Assembly: GCF_051020975.1 (NCBI RefSeq)
Contig: NC_135036.1
Span: forward strand, 9,920,001-9,984,000
DNA from: Osmia lignaria lignaria
Lineage: Eukaryota > Arthropoda > Insecta > Hymenoptera > Megachilidae
Direction of reading: 5' to 3'
Length of the DNA: 64,000 nucleotides
Shown: one piece after another, positions 33,192 to 46,000 of the stretch
How the letters are laid out: each line of letters opens with the position of its first letter
Numbering within the stretch: position 1 is the stretch's first letter
The notes under the pieces: model-generated
The model's database searches: none
The model's input: only the letters and a program-made list of their open reading frames with translations
What the model was told of the DNA's origin: nothing
Translations under genes and position numbers: made by a program

Positions 33192-34075
33192 TCACACGCT
33201 GTCCGACGCGACGGACATGGGCCTTTTGTACACCGGCGCGGGTATCCTCGAGAATCCTCCCCTTTCCGAGGCGGCTTTCGGGTCCTTCCGAGGACTAGCC
33301 GCCATTTGATTGTCCTGTGGCAACGCTACCGTACCATTACCGTCTATCCACGCCCTGGTGAACTCCATGTTGGCATCGCCGGATCCGTGCGACTGGTAGT
33401 CCCTCAGTAGGTCCTGCAGCTTCTGCACCACCTCGCGCTCGTCTTGCAGATGGCCCACCTTCTGAAGGATCTGTTCTAACAGAGGATTCGCTACCTTGGT
33501 GGGCGACGACTGAAGGGACCCGGTGGATGGCTTGATCCTTCGCCCGTTTCTGTCGTACTGGACGCCGTTGGTACTTTGTCTGGGCAGACTCTGTCTGGCC
33601 GGGCTCTTCCTAGAGAAACTGGGCGTCGTGGTGCAGGTGGCTGATCCCTGAGGGTTCAGAAATGTGTCCGACTGGATGCTAGGCCTTTGCTTAGCCTGTC
33701 TACCGTTCCAGGTATTGCTACCGCTCACCGGAGACTGACAACACTTTGGTACCGGTGACGATGCCTTGCTCAAGCTACCTGTTGGAGGCTTGCGAAGGCT
33801 GTTCCGGATTGCACCTCGTTTCAAAGGACTTCCTTCAGGGCTGGAGTTACTGTCCCTTGGCGTCCTGCTGCCCGAAGAGGCTCTGGACACGTTGCTGTTC
33901 TCGCGGACTATGGAACCCGCGCGTGGAGTCCGGTCACCAGAGGAGGAGGCTACGCTTCTGGACGGTGAATTCCGCAGAGGACTCGCTGGACCTATTCGAG
34001 TCTTTCGTAGGCCGGTCTCGATGCTTTCTGTCTCTACGCAGGATCTTTCCTCTTGATCGGGCTTCGCGGGTTGCT
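33192..34075 (-). CDS. pigs: pigs coding exon 7 (C-terminus, SxIP motif)
   Basis: The acceptor is ATTAATGTTGCAG. A closer alternative acceptor (CTCCAG, 25 nt upstream) would shift the frame to a stop, so this one is chosen. It encodes residues 610-903, Ser/Pro/Arg-rich with a probable amphipathic helix (NPLLEQILQKVGHLQDEREV and following). It ends FSRIPAPVYKRPMSVASDSV and TGA at 33192-33194. SRIP with nearby basic residues fits the EB1-binding SxIP consensus. Confidence 0.88.
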
Positions 34076-37000
34076 CTGCAACATTAATATTGATCGATTG
34101 CTGGAGAACCGGAGGCAACAGGAGTGCTGGTTAAAAATGAATTGATAATTTCAAACATAAGAAGTAGAGATACGTTAGAATTCGACTGTTTTAAAAGGCA
34201 AAGCAAAATTCGAAAGTGTAATAATCTGAAAATGAAAACAGAGTCGAAGGCAATTAACCTCGATGCTCTCGAGACGACGTGTATGCGCGATTCGACGAAT
34301 CGAAGGCGCGATACGAGAAGCTAAAAGGTTCGATTATCATCTCGACTCGTCCCGTTCCTTCAGCTTGCCCACGCACTGTGCTAAAACGGGAGATGTCTTC
34401 GGGCCCGTCGAAGGATCGTCGAATCCTAAATCGGCCGAGCGAAATCCACTCGAGTAAACTTGAAAGAACGCTTCGCTTGACATTTCAACGCGATTGCATG
34501 CGAAAACTATGCGAATGCTTGATTATGTAACACGGATTACGTAAGCAGATTGGATGACAATCGCGCGTTTTGGATAAGGACGACCGGCATCGATGTTTGA
34601 CGTTGTTTGAAAAGGTTGAAGGATGTTTGAAACGGCCAAAGATGCTTTATACGATGATACAGATCGTTCTTAACGTCTACCAGTTTGCAGAGGGTGGGCT
34701 GAATCCTTCAGCTCGGTTACATAATCTCTTTAGTTGAATTATCCATGCGCAAGTAGAAAACGATTACATTGTAAGTTTATTGAGCGTAAAAAGTTATTGG
34801 CGAAGTCATGGCCAATTAGAGGGACATAAACGCGTTTTAAATCAGGAGAACCAGTTCGGAATCACAGGGTGCATCTTAATGGGACGCAGCATCGATGGTA
34901 CGTTGCCAAATCGAATTTTGGCATGTAAAACTCGTTCATTGTGGAAGGAAACGTTTTGTATAAAATGGAAAGATTCCAGGGTAATATCGTGCATCGTTCA
35001 ATGAATTACATGTTTTTAAAGAAAATAGATTTACTTGATTGGTACTCAACAAGGAACGTTCGGTACTCGATATCGATCGGAAGCAGTAGTCTGGTCTCGG
35101 TGACATTAAGAACTTTCCACAGACCACTGTTTCCCAACATTTTGGACCACCCTATAACTCATTAATATTCAAACTACACGAACATACACGTTATGGAGGC
35201 GAGTATACAGGTTGGCCTGACATTTAGCTGGTTCCGAAGTATTCCACGGAGGAGGGGAACCGTAAGTACACGTGTGAGTATTTGTGCCGGAGCGTGGGCG
35301 ATCTTCAACAACAACCTGTCCTCGGAACAATCGCCAGCGGTCGATCCTCGATAACGCTTACACGCTTTGCTTCGAATATAGCCCGGTGCGCGCGTTCCAC
35401 GCACTTGACATACGCGATTTTCGGTCACGCGAATAAATAAAATGAAAATCTAACGACCGAGACCCGTGAAAATTCGTGCTAGACGGGACGATAATACCGG
35501 TCGCGAATCGATTGGCCTTCGACAAACGCGATGACGAACTCTAGAGGCAAGGAAAAATCAATTTCACGGCAAAATGTTTCGGCAACACCCACGAGTGGTT
35601 GTTCAAAGTAGGCCAGGCTAGAAAGTGAATAAGAAAAAACGTGGAAAGAGACTGGGAAGGGATCGATCGACGAGGGAACGAGAAACACAAGAGGAACCCG
35701 CACAATACCCCGTTTGTTCGTCCCCTTCTTCCCCGCGATCGCGACATCCACCCCCTGTTACCGTGTGCATATTAAACTGAATGACTGGCTTTGATCGAAA
35801 CGTCGCGAGTATTTATGCGTTTTCTCCGCAGCGGGATGCGATTATCGCGATCTTGAGACGATTTCACTTGTCTCCGATCGGAAACACCCAACGAGTCTCT
35901 CGTTCGTTATGAAACGAGACACGGACGCGGTGACTCTAGATTTTAATTGCTGCGTCGAGCAACATTTAATGGGTATGGAAAGTCGTTAAAATGAAAATGT
36001 AACTACTTTTGTCAGAGCGAAATCGATTCGGTGTCATAATTTAATATCTCCTTGATCAATGTGCGACTTTAAAATAGAAGATGAACACTTTGGTGGCAAA
36101 AAAAGAAAGCATCATCCTGTAAATCGAAGGTGGAACGTGACCATCTATGCTTAAGAGGTACACGCAGCCTGCTACATCGGTTAACTTAACCAATATTACA
36201 ACGCAATATTCACGTAAGAACCATCGAGAGCCCACGCAACACCCGTTGACCATAAATCAAGCCGCGAAAAGGTCCAAAGGAACGAATGAGATCGCCACGA
36301 CTGGAGGCGACGAAAATAAAAAAAGAAAGAAAATGAAAAAATATGTGACAAACAGCGCTCACTTTGACAATCGGCAACCGTGGGCGAGCCCTGCGTGCAC
36401 GTTCCAGGATTTCCGTTGCTGCTGGGTGGCTGGACGGCTCCCAAACTTCGATAACCCTCGTCTGACATCTCGCTACAGTTGTCCGAATGTTCTCCATCGC
36501 CGTGAGGAGATTTGCTGCTGTAATGCGCGTTACTCGTCACGTCTTTGCCGAAGTTCTCCAACACCGGCTCCTCCTTGATCGCCGGAGGGCTAGGTGTCGG
36601 GCTACGACTACTGGAATCTTCGCGACACTTGTAATTATAGATCGTCGGCTCGTACTTCGGCGTGTCGTCTTTCTCTACCGCCCTTCGCGCCACGCCACCC
36701 TCTACCACGTATCGTTTCGTGAACTCCTCGGACAGGGCTGTTTTCGCGCGATTTTCCTGCTGGAGATCCTTCCTTGCATCCTGCAGAACAGATCGGAGAA
36801 CAACCGGTCAATTTAAAAATATTCTATCACCGATCTATACCTGGCCTGATCTATAACAGCCAAGTAATTCATCGCTTACCTTAACTTCCTGATGCCTTCC
36901 ATGATGGGCCGGCGAGCGGGCATCCTCGTTCAAACTTCTGCTGGGCGAATCAACGACGCTGCATCCGATCCTCGCGTGTTCCCCTTTCGTCGCAGGGCTG

Positions 37001-40000
37001 TTCGATCTGAACTGTTGCGCCTTCGGGGTGGGCGATCTCGATCGTTGTTTCCCGAAATCGACAGGCTGGTGGCTCGGACTGGCGAGGAATTTCCTCTGTG
37101 GCGTGGGACTCCTCGACCGATTGATCTTCCTCTGCTCGTCGTTCGTCTGTTGTTTACCGGCTGCTGGCTGGTGAGGCGTGGGAGATCGGGAACGATTGCT
37201 GGAAACGCTTCTGGCCGCGTGCAGCTGCGTCGACGGCTGATTCTGTATACCACCGGCGCAAGAACCGACGCTAGACGCCGAACTTCGCCGAGTTCTAGGA
37301 GGTGATCTGCGGATCAGCATCACGTTTCTTTCTTATCTAATTGGACCAGGCAATTATGCTAGTTGGCCCGCTAAATATCACTATTTCGCGTTGGTAAATT
37401 AAGTAATTATCATTTCAATTTACTATAGCGGTCTTTGGCCCTTCTAAGCATATTTTGCCTGCCTCCTTTATACGATCAATTGTTAGAAAAGTACGCGTCA
37501 AAAATGTTAATGTATAAATTGTTAGTTTAAATACAACGAAGATTTTCTGAAACTCAAAGTCTTTCCTTTCAACGCTCCATATAATTTCCCGAGGCTCGTG
37601 CATCGTGCTATCTCGAACAGGCGATAGAAAATCTCGACGGAATGAATGACTGCGGACAGATAAATGACACCTTAGAAGCAGAAAATTACTCACCTTTCGT
37701 AATGCACCTGCGCGCTGCCAAGGTCGAAGGACCCTCCAGCCTTTTGAATCAACTTCGCTGAGATCATCGAGCGATGCGCTGCAATGATGGAAAAAAAGAA
37801 TGGAAAAATGGATGGGTACACATGCGACGCTGAACAGGTGATTACACAATCGAACAGGATCGATATTTTTCTGCCGTTTTTTTTCTTTTTCAAAGAAGAA
37901 GCTGAACGCGTCACTAAACGTCATTTTAAATTAATATCCATAGAATATGAATTTCTATAGGCTAGACATCTTTGGAAAAAAATGTCTTTCTTTTTAATGA
38001 TGACCATGTTGAGCAAAACAAAGTTCTCGTATAATGCGGTAAAATGTAAGGGTTTACTTACAGGTTCTGCATCGACACGGGTCATGTTTGTCCAAATAGT
38101 GACTGAGGGTGTCCCAGCCTCCACCGACTCGCACCATAACGTGACTTCGTAGAATTCGCACGAAAATCAACACTTTTGTGTCTCCAATTCGATACTTTCC
38201 CTCGGATACACGGATCATAGGGAACTGGGTAGGGCAGGTGCACCTCTCAACCAGATCCCGAACCTGAAACAAAGAATTTCCAATTAAGATTAGTAATAAT
38301 ATTCGTAATTGCCATTGTCAGACTCGATAAGAATTTCCTTTTCACGATTAATAGACACGTCGGACAAACTCAATACCGTAGGAACAAGTTGACGGAACAA
38401 AGCAAAGCGAACACGAGTTTTCCGTCGCGTTCTTAACGCATTTTTTTTTCATTTTTCATCATTTTTCGAACACGGAGTGAAAGCAGAAACTCCGCGCCCT
38501 ATCTGTCTGTCTGTCAAACGCTCGCGGGCTCGCGCGAGCGTAATTCCTCGCCGGTTTTATCCAGTCGCTTGTTAATTTCGTTCCGCCCGTCGTCGACGCG
38601 TGCTTTCTTTACGCGTATAAACGATTTGTTTTCTTTTCCTTTTTCGCCTTTTTTTTTTTTCAAAAAGGAAACGAGGTGACGTTCAACGAAGCGAAGTCTG
38701 ACTACGTGTCAATTCTGCGTTCGAAAATTACACGCTTGCAAATTGTAGCTTCACGGTCAAGATTTATGCCAACGTTGCAAATTGATTTTGTATGCTTCTC
38801 CTTCCTTTGTATGCTGTTTTTTTTAGCGATGTTATACAGATTTATCTTGATTTATGTTCTTTCTTTTTATTCGAAGTGGAGATATTCTCGATTGACCCAG
38901 ACAAGGGTTCGATAATTAATCACAATCAGTTTGAGAAAAATATTGAAATTTTCGCGGGAGTGGTAAAAAATCATTTATGATCTCAGAGAACACCCAAGAT
39001 CCCGACAGAATTACACGATACGCTGAGACAAGCAGCCCCGTTATCCCAACACGGGGAGAACTTTCCTCTCGCGGCGTATTAAGTCGGCCGCGTTATTGAT
39101 TACGCTCCGTTATCGGCGCGTCGAATCGGCTGATATAAATATATATCATTTACGTGCGAACACCCACAGGCGGGCGGTCTCCTGACACGAGGAACGGTGA
39201 AAATTATTTATTACCGGATCATAGAACCGCGCGAACCCGACTGATTCTTAGCCACGGGGCTGCTCGAACAATTCCCTCCCTGCCTCTGCCGATGACATTT
39301 TTCTCCCGCCAAATGATTTACAATGCCGGCCACCGCGCAGCTTTCCTGAAATTTCCGACGAACAACACCCCTGTTCGGACGATCGATCGAAGGAAAATAC
39401 TGCTCGCCGTGAGGCTACAACACTGTCTGCTCTGGTATTCAGACTTTAATTCTGATTGGAGAGGGTTGGCAAGAAGAATGAGACGAATAAGGTTCAGGGG
39501 AAAGAGGGGACGTGTTTCATTCTAGGTTTAATTAGGGGATTCGGTGATGAAGGTGTGGCTGGGTTCCTGGGCCTCGTAACTGGAGGGTGGAGACGTCAAT
39601 TCTTGAAACGTACTCGTTTTCGAAGGTAGAGGTGTATTGAGAAAAAGGGCCAATATTCGAAATTATAGCATTTAAGTTTGATCGATATAGGCACCGTGCG
39701 TCGCCGACTCTCCGGATAAGGGGAAGAATTTTTAATACCTAAATTCTGATATTTTAATATTTTAATGCTCGAAAATTTATAGCTATATACCTGTTTTAAT
39801 ACTCGACAAACGAGTTGCCTTTCCAATATTAATTAGTATAATTAAATGATAAGTATTTCTTGGGAATAGATCTATCTACATAATACCACTTAATCATCTC
39901 TGTTGAAGATCAATGTAATCTTCCACTTGTTCGCAGCTTATTTAATCATAAAATCATAAAATCCTATCGATGTTTCGCGTCAGCTGTTTCGAAACGCTTG

Positions 40001-43000
40001 AAACGTCGAAGGTGGAAAATCACCGATTATCGAGGGAAAGGAAACGATGAACGATTTAATCGTCGACACGATCAGCCGATCGAGAATGCCAGAAGCGTAC
40101 TCGTTGTTCCTGTTGACGTGGATAGTTTGCGTCACGTCGTTTCTTGTTCCAAATATTTCGTTTCTGGTGACGTTGAATGCTAGACACACAGGATGTATCT
40201 GTCCCATAGTAATTAATAAATTATGCAAACCCATGGAAAGGTGTCGAGATTCAGGCAATCCTGACTCCAATAACAATTACCTGAATCGATATAACGATAC
40301 GTAACACCTGTTCGACATACTTTTACTATTACGATATCAACAAAAATGAAACATTATCTATATCCGTTCAATCAATCCTTTTTCTAATGGTGAAGGGATT
40401 AAGATTTATTCACTTTTTTGCAGATTATATTCAATACAAAAAATGTCACATTAGAAGGGAGCGTCGACGTCGATTTTAATAATGCTACTCTCACAGGCGA
40501 CCTTTCCTACTGTCCGCTTTGCGACACACCAATTGTCCACGACCTATTAACTTTCTAGGCTACATATTTCCTGCTCGACGATAACTATTTTTCTATCACG
40601 AATCATTGTTATCTTAATTATTTTACGACGATCAGAAGCTTAGAGTGATAATGAATAAAAGAAAAATGAATTTTTTCACGATTCAAGTGGTCGATGAATT
40701 CTCGCATCCTCTTTCAGCTACCTGTGTCTTCGATGCACCCAACGAAGGGTGACGAAATTTCCTAATCACTCTCCCCTCTTCCACGCCCCCTTTCTCGACC
40801 AATGCACCGATAACGAACTGTATTCCGTATCGTTAGGTTAGCCTCTATTACGTAAGTCGGCCTTGCATTATAGCATCATAACCATTCATCCTGTCCGCTC
40901 ACCTGCAATGCGCCACACGCTGCTTGTGTTCCCGAACGATACGCGACTGCACACAACCGACGACTAAACAAGAAACGTTAACCAATTTGGCTATCTCTTT
41001 GACTTTTGACACATGAATTTTTTCGAAAAGTTGAAAAAATAAATTTGTCACCAGTCCGAAGTCAAAGATCGTAAGGATTTGAGAATTGGAAATTTACTAC
41101 GAAACGAAGGAGAATAATTCCATGAATTTTCCATTGGTTCCCGGTTCGAGGGAAAGTTTACTGGAACCTCTGAGAAAATCGTTTCACGAGAAATAGGAAG
41201 ACTCGAGTCGCATTGCTAACCGAACTAATGAGACCAACGTAATTCCTCGTATCACGGTGTAATTACTGTTTACGCGATCGCGAGCATAGCTGTTACGGGA
41301 CGACGATCGTTGCCTTCTTCCTTCTTCCATCGTTCGATCGCGAAAAATCTCGGCTTTTACCGTGTCTCTTAGACGTCCATGATCCTGAGCTTATTGAAAA
41401 ACCAACACGCCTCTTCCGTGAAACGCTAATAATACGTCTTTATGGAAATTTTTACGAGCACCGTTCTTTTCGCTCAAGCGAAACACGTGTGTTCTGTGAG
41501 AATAAATAAACAGCGTCTGCTTTTCGAGCGGAGAAAACGAAAACAACGAAACGGGAATAGTTTTTATTTTTCCAAGTAAAAGTTTCAAATTGAACGGGAT
41601 TCAACGATGGAAGAACAACGCTTCGGGCGTGCAAATTGGTTCGCGTGAAGTTAACGAAGGAAACGCGAGATAGCAAATCGCGCGCTTTATACCGGAAGTC
41701 GATCGCGAGAGGGAAGCGACAAGCGATCTGGAATAATTCCACGAGTAAGCTGAAACTGGCTAGAGAAAAATTCGAGAATTAATTCGACTGTGTTGCGTCT
41801 GTGTGGGTGGCGAACCATTCTCTCTTTCCAGCAAGAGTAATTCAATATTATTTTTACTCGTGCCGTAGATCGTTATCCGTGATCTTGACCTCGCTAAATA
41901 ATGCTCTTCTCTCGATATTAATTTCATGCCTAAATTACGACAAGATGAAAATTTCCTTTAAAGCAAGAAGGATTAGCGCACCTATGCTAAAGTTCACGGC
42001 GAGGTCAGGCGGCGAAGTAAGGAAAATCCTATCAGAAATTAGTTTCCTTGGCGTTGTTATGTTAATAGACACGTCGACACGCGGAAGTATGCTCGCGACA
42101 CGGGTACGAAAGGTTGTTGAACAAATGAGAAGATCCTTACGAGTTTATTGCCTGCCATCGATGAGATCGGCCTCTTCGCCGATGGCTACCACACTGGAAC
42201 ACGCATCAACGCGTGTTTCCTTTGAACCAACTAGGATAATTTTAACCCTTAAAGTACCTAACGGGATGTCTTTCTAAATCCTAGAAAGACCAAGTAAAAT
42301 TTATCAGAATTTTCACTTCCTTGCTAAATACCGATCAAGAGGAATTCGTGTGAAGTAAGAAAAAAAATGTCGTCGACATTTATTAACACGCCGTATACAC
42401 GGCAGAGAAAGTGATGGAAGCTCCGTTGGAGATCCTGATCGCTATCTGGCCGGTATCGCCGGCAGCCGATCTTCCCAGGAGGATCGGCGCGAGGGGCGTT
42501 CTCGTGAGAAGACGAACAGAGAAGAACGATCCGTGTTGCTGTTGGTTCCGTGATCGCGATCCACCGTGGTGGTGTCTTGATCATGAAAATGAGTTGCGCT
42601 GCACGAGCTCGTTTTCCGGAGAAAATGAAAGTCCCCGGGGAGCTAGGAGATCGATGTCCCTTGGAATTCTCTTAGACAACAATGTTGCAGCTTCTCCGAA
42701 ATTAATTCAAACGAGAAAGATTCACTTTCAAAGGGTCAAGGGTTAATATTTCCCTTACTATTTCACACAACGAGGTATAGCAGTCGAGTTTATTAAAACA
42801 CCGACCTATTTTTTCATTTCAATCCACATTTATCAAGAAGCCGCATTAACGATAGATCTAAGAGGCTGTTAAAATCTTTGTTCTAGTTACGAATGTCCAC
42901 AGAGAGATGCTTCTCTCTTTCTCCACCCTCTGTTGAAAGTTTTTAGATAAGAAAAAACAGGGTCCGTTCTGTTGACCCGATTTTCCTTTGTCTCCTGCAG

Positions 43001-46000
43001 ATACTTCCAGATCTTTTCAATTGCAGACCGTTCCTTTCTTATCGAAGTGTACTCGCTCGTTCTATCAGTTGACTTACACTGTTCTTGCGCTTGAATAAAC
43101 TCTGCGACGTATCTTAGAGATTGGAATTATTTGAAGATACCATTGCTCTTTATCTGATACGGAATTTGGGTTAAAAGGTCGCTCTTAGAGTAGGACTTAT
43201 TAAAATTGGAATGAAGATAATGTTTCGAACGATGAATTATTAGAGAAAATATGGCAATCAATGTACAGAAGGATGAACGAGCGAAGAAGGAACGTTTCCT
43301 GGTCAAGTATCGAGCAAAAAGTATTAAACAAGCCCTCGAGGGCGGACAATCCGGGCAAAGTGAAAAAGAACGATAGCTGCTTACTAATTAGGGCCGGTGC
43401 ATTGATAAATCGGGCCGATTATTAAAAGTCATACGAACACGAAGGCGTGGCCCGCCTACACGACCCTTTTCTTTCTCCTTCTTCGGCCTCCTTCTTTTTG
43501 TTATCCTGCCAGGCTTGCGGTTTTGCGGCGGGCAAAAATCGCGCGACCGGAACGAGCTACGATCCCTTCTTCTTCTTACTCTTAATCGTGGACAATGGAA
43601 AATTGAAAATAGACATCGATATTTAGAAGAGAATCCGTAATTCGGTGTCTAGAATGATCGGATCTATGTCTCAGATTATTCGAACACCAGCATTGGTTTC
43701 AGAGAAGCTCGACTCCGCTTTGTACCGCGTCAACGCGAATGGAATCGTGAAAAAGCATTGCACAGCACACTCATCCGTGCATTCTTTTTCAATGCTTCCC
43801 GATCAATCCCGCACAATGGGACTCGTTCAAGCAAGCAGCTTTAGTTAGCGCGATTCGAGCAAAAGGAATTAATTAACGCGTTCGCACCTGACAGTTTTTC
43901 ATTCAACTCATTTTTAAACGGAATTAATAAAAGTTGTTCCTCGAACACTAATCTTTTGTTTTCGCAAACAAAAAAAAACCTGTAAAATGTTCAAAGGATC
44001 CCAAGTGTTTCAAGAATCGATTATTTATGAAAGCGATTTATCGAAGTGTTTCTTGATACTCCGTTTAACTGTTAAATGAGACATCAAGGAGAAACCAACA
44101 CCCCATACATCAAAGTTAATTCAGCTATTGTAATCAATGCGCGCGTACAGCACGTGAAATGTAATATGCATCAGGCAATCGAATTCTTTTCTCCGATTTC
44201 CTTCGATCGTCTGATCGTGGCCAGTTAATGGTAATAGCGGGCACGATACGTCGATGCAAATCACAGGAAAATGTCCCGTACGATCGGCAGCTGTATAATA
44301 GATTGATTTTAAAGGCGTGCCCGCGCTGCTGCTATGCAATTACTCGATGATTCCTAGAAGCATCGATCTTAAAATGCGCGGTTATGAGCTTGGGAATCGT
44401 GTACAAGCGAGTCGTGAAAGGAAATCCTTTCGTTTTGTGGGAAAAACTCTCCTTTTTCCACTCGATCGAACGAGGATCGATATGTAACAAATAGCAAGAT
44501 TGAATTAATTTTTCATCACTCTCAGGCCGATTAAAAATATCGCTTCACGGATGAGTGAATCGTGAAAAGAAATTCTTTCGTCTGCGAGGAAAATATCTAA
44601 CGGTCTAGCAATGAAATTTTTCTTCTCTGTAGAATTGTTCAATTGCTCAATTTTCAGGGAGATTGCAACGAGATTGTAAAATGAAATCACGTGCAAGGTT
44701 CGTGAAAAATTCTTCGAGTCTCGAAGCGGAAATAAGACGAAGGGAGTCGTGCTGGCATGGGTGGACACACGAGCGAACAGCTGAGGTCGTAGCTCGCGGG
44801 ACATAGCGCCACAACGTATTGATTGCAGAGACGCCGGCGCCGCGACGCTGCTGGTCTCCGCCATAGAACCTGCGTCGCGAGCCGTCGTGTTTGCGGGAAT
44901 TCACCTGTCGCGTGCGCGCCGATGCCGCAACGAATCGGAAATGGCAAATAAAAATACTCTAACTCATTAACAATATCCTATTTACAAATTTTCTCCCTTC
45001 AGAAAAATTCTGTTTTGAAATTTTCCATCTATAAGGGATGAAACAACCCCTCTACCTTATCGCACGTGAAACTATTAATAATTCATTCGTTTTAAAATTC
45101 AACACCTGGCTAAAAGACGATGCTCTCCGCACACATTTGCCATTCGAAGAAGCCATCGCCTTCACGAAGGACGTCCGAATTTGAATTCGACGACTTTTCT
45201 GCGAAGGAGATTCCCGTGGACGAGCTGGGGCTTCCGAATAAGGAATTTTACGTCGAACTTTTATTTACGGTTCCCGTGTAACGCGTGGGTGAAGGATTCG
45301 GGGAAACTCGCTCGAGCGAATTTCGCGTAAATATCAATGTTTGGTTTAACGCCTTGTACATTCTTGAAAAAAATGATAATTGCCGCTTTAATGAAAATCA
45401 TTTTTTGAAGACAGAAAATTGAAAGATTAATAAGAGATGTCTTTTCACCCCAGCTCTAATATATATCAGGGTTGAAATATTTTGGCCTCTTGAAACAGCC
45501 CCTCACCCTACCGTTTATCCACTCTGCTCTATCTCGTACTTGCACTCGGTGAACATGCTAACGAGAATTCCGAGAGAGAAGCTCGAGAGGCTAAGAAATT
45601 CCGTAAAAAAGCCTGACGGACTAAATTGGGTCAGGAAAGAAAACAGGAAAAAGAGAGAGAGATTAAAGCAGCGTATGACAAAGCTTTTCCTTTCTATTCA
45701 ATATCCCAGGACAATTCATTATTCTATGAATACGTGATCTACATAAGTATGGGTCAATCGTGACCCAGAGAAATTTTAACGATTCGCATTCCACGTACAG
45801 ACATGGACGAAGGGACAGGGGATTTGAAGTTCTTTGCTCAGAATGACATCTGTCGCACCCTTTTTATCGTCAACCGCTATTTATTTAGTCCCTTGTCTTC
45901 TTTGCATCACGAAATCGTGATTCGAATTTAATCGGATGCCTCGAGAAGCTTAAAAATAGCAGTCGGAACAATCGGATAAACATTTCTCGGAAAGTGGTTG

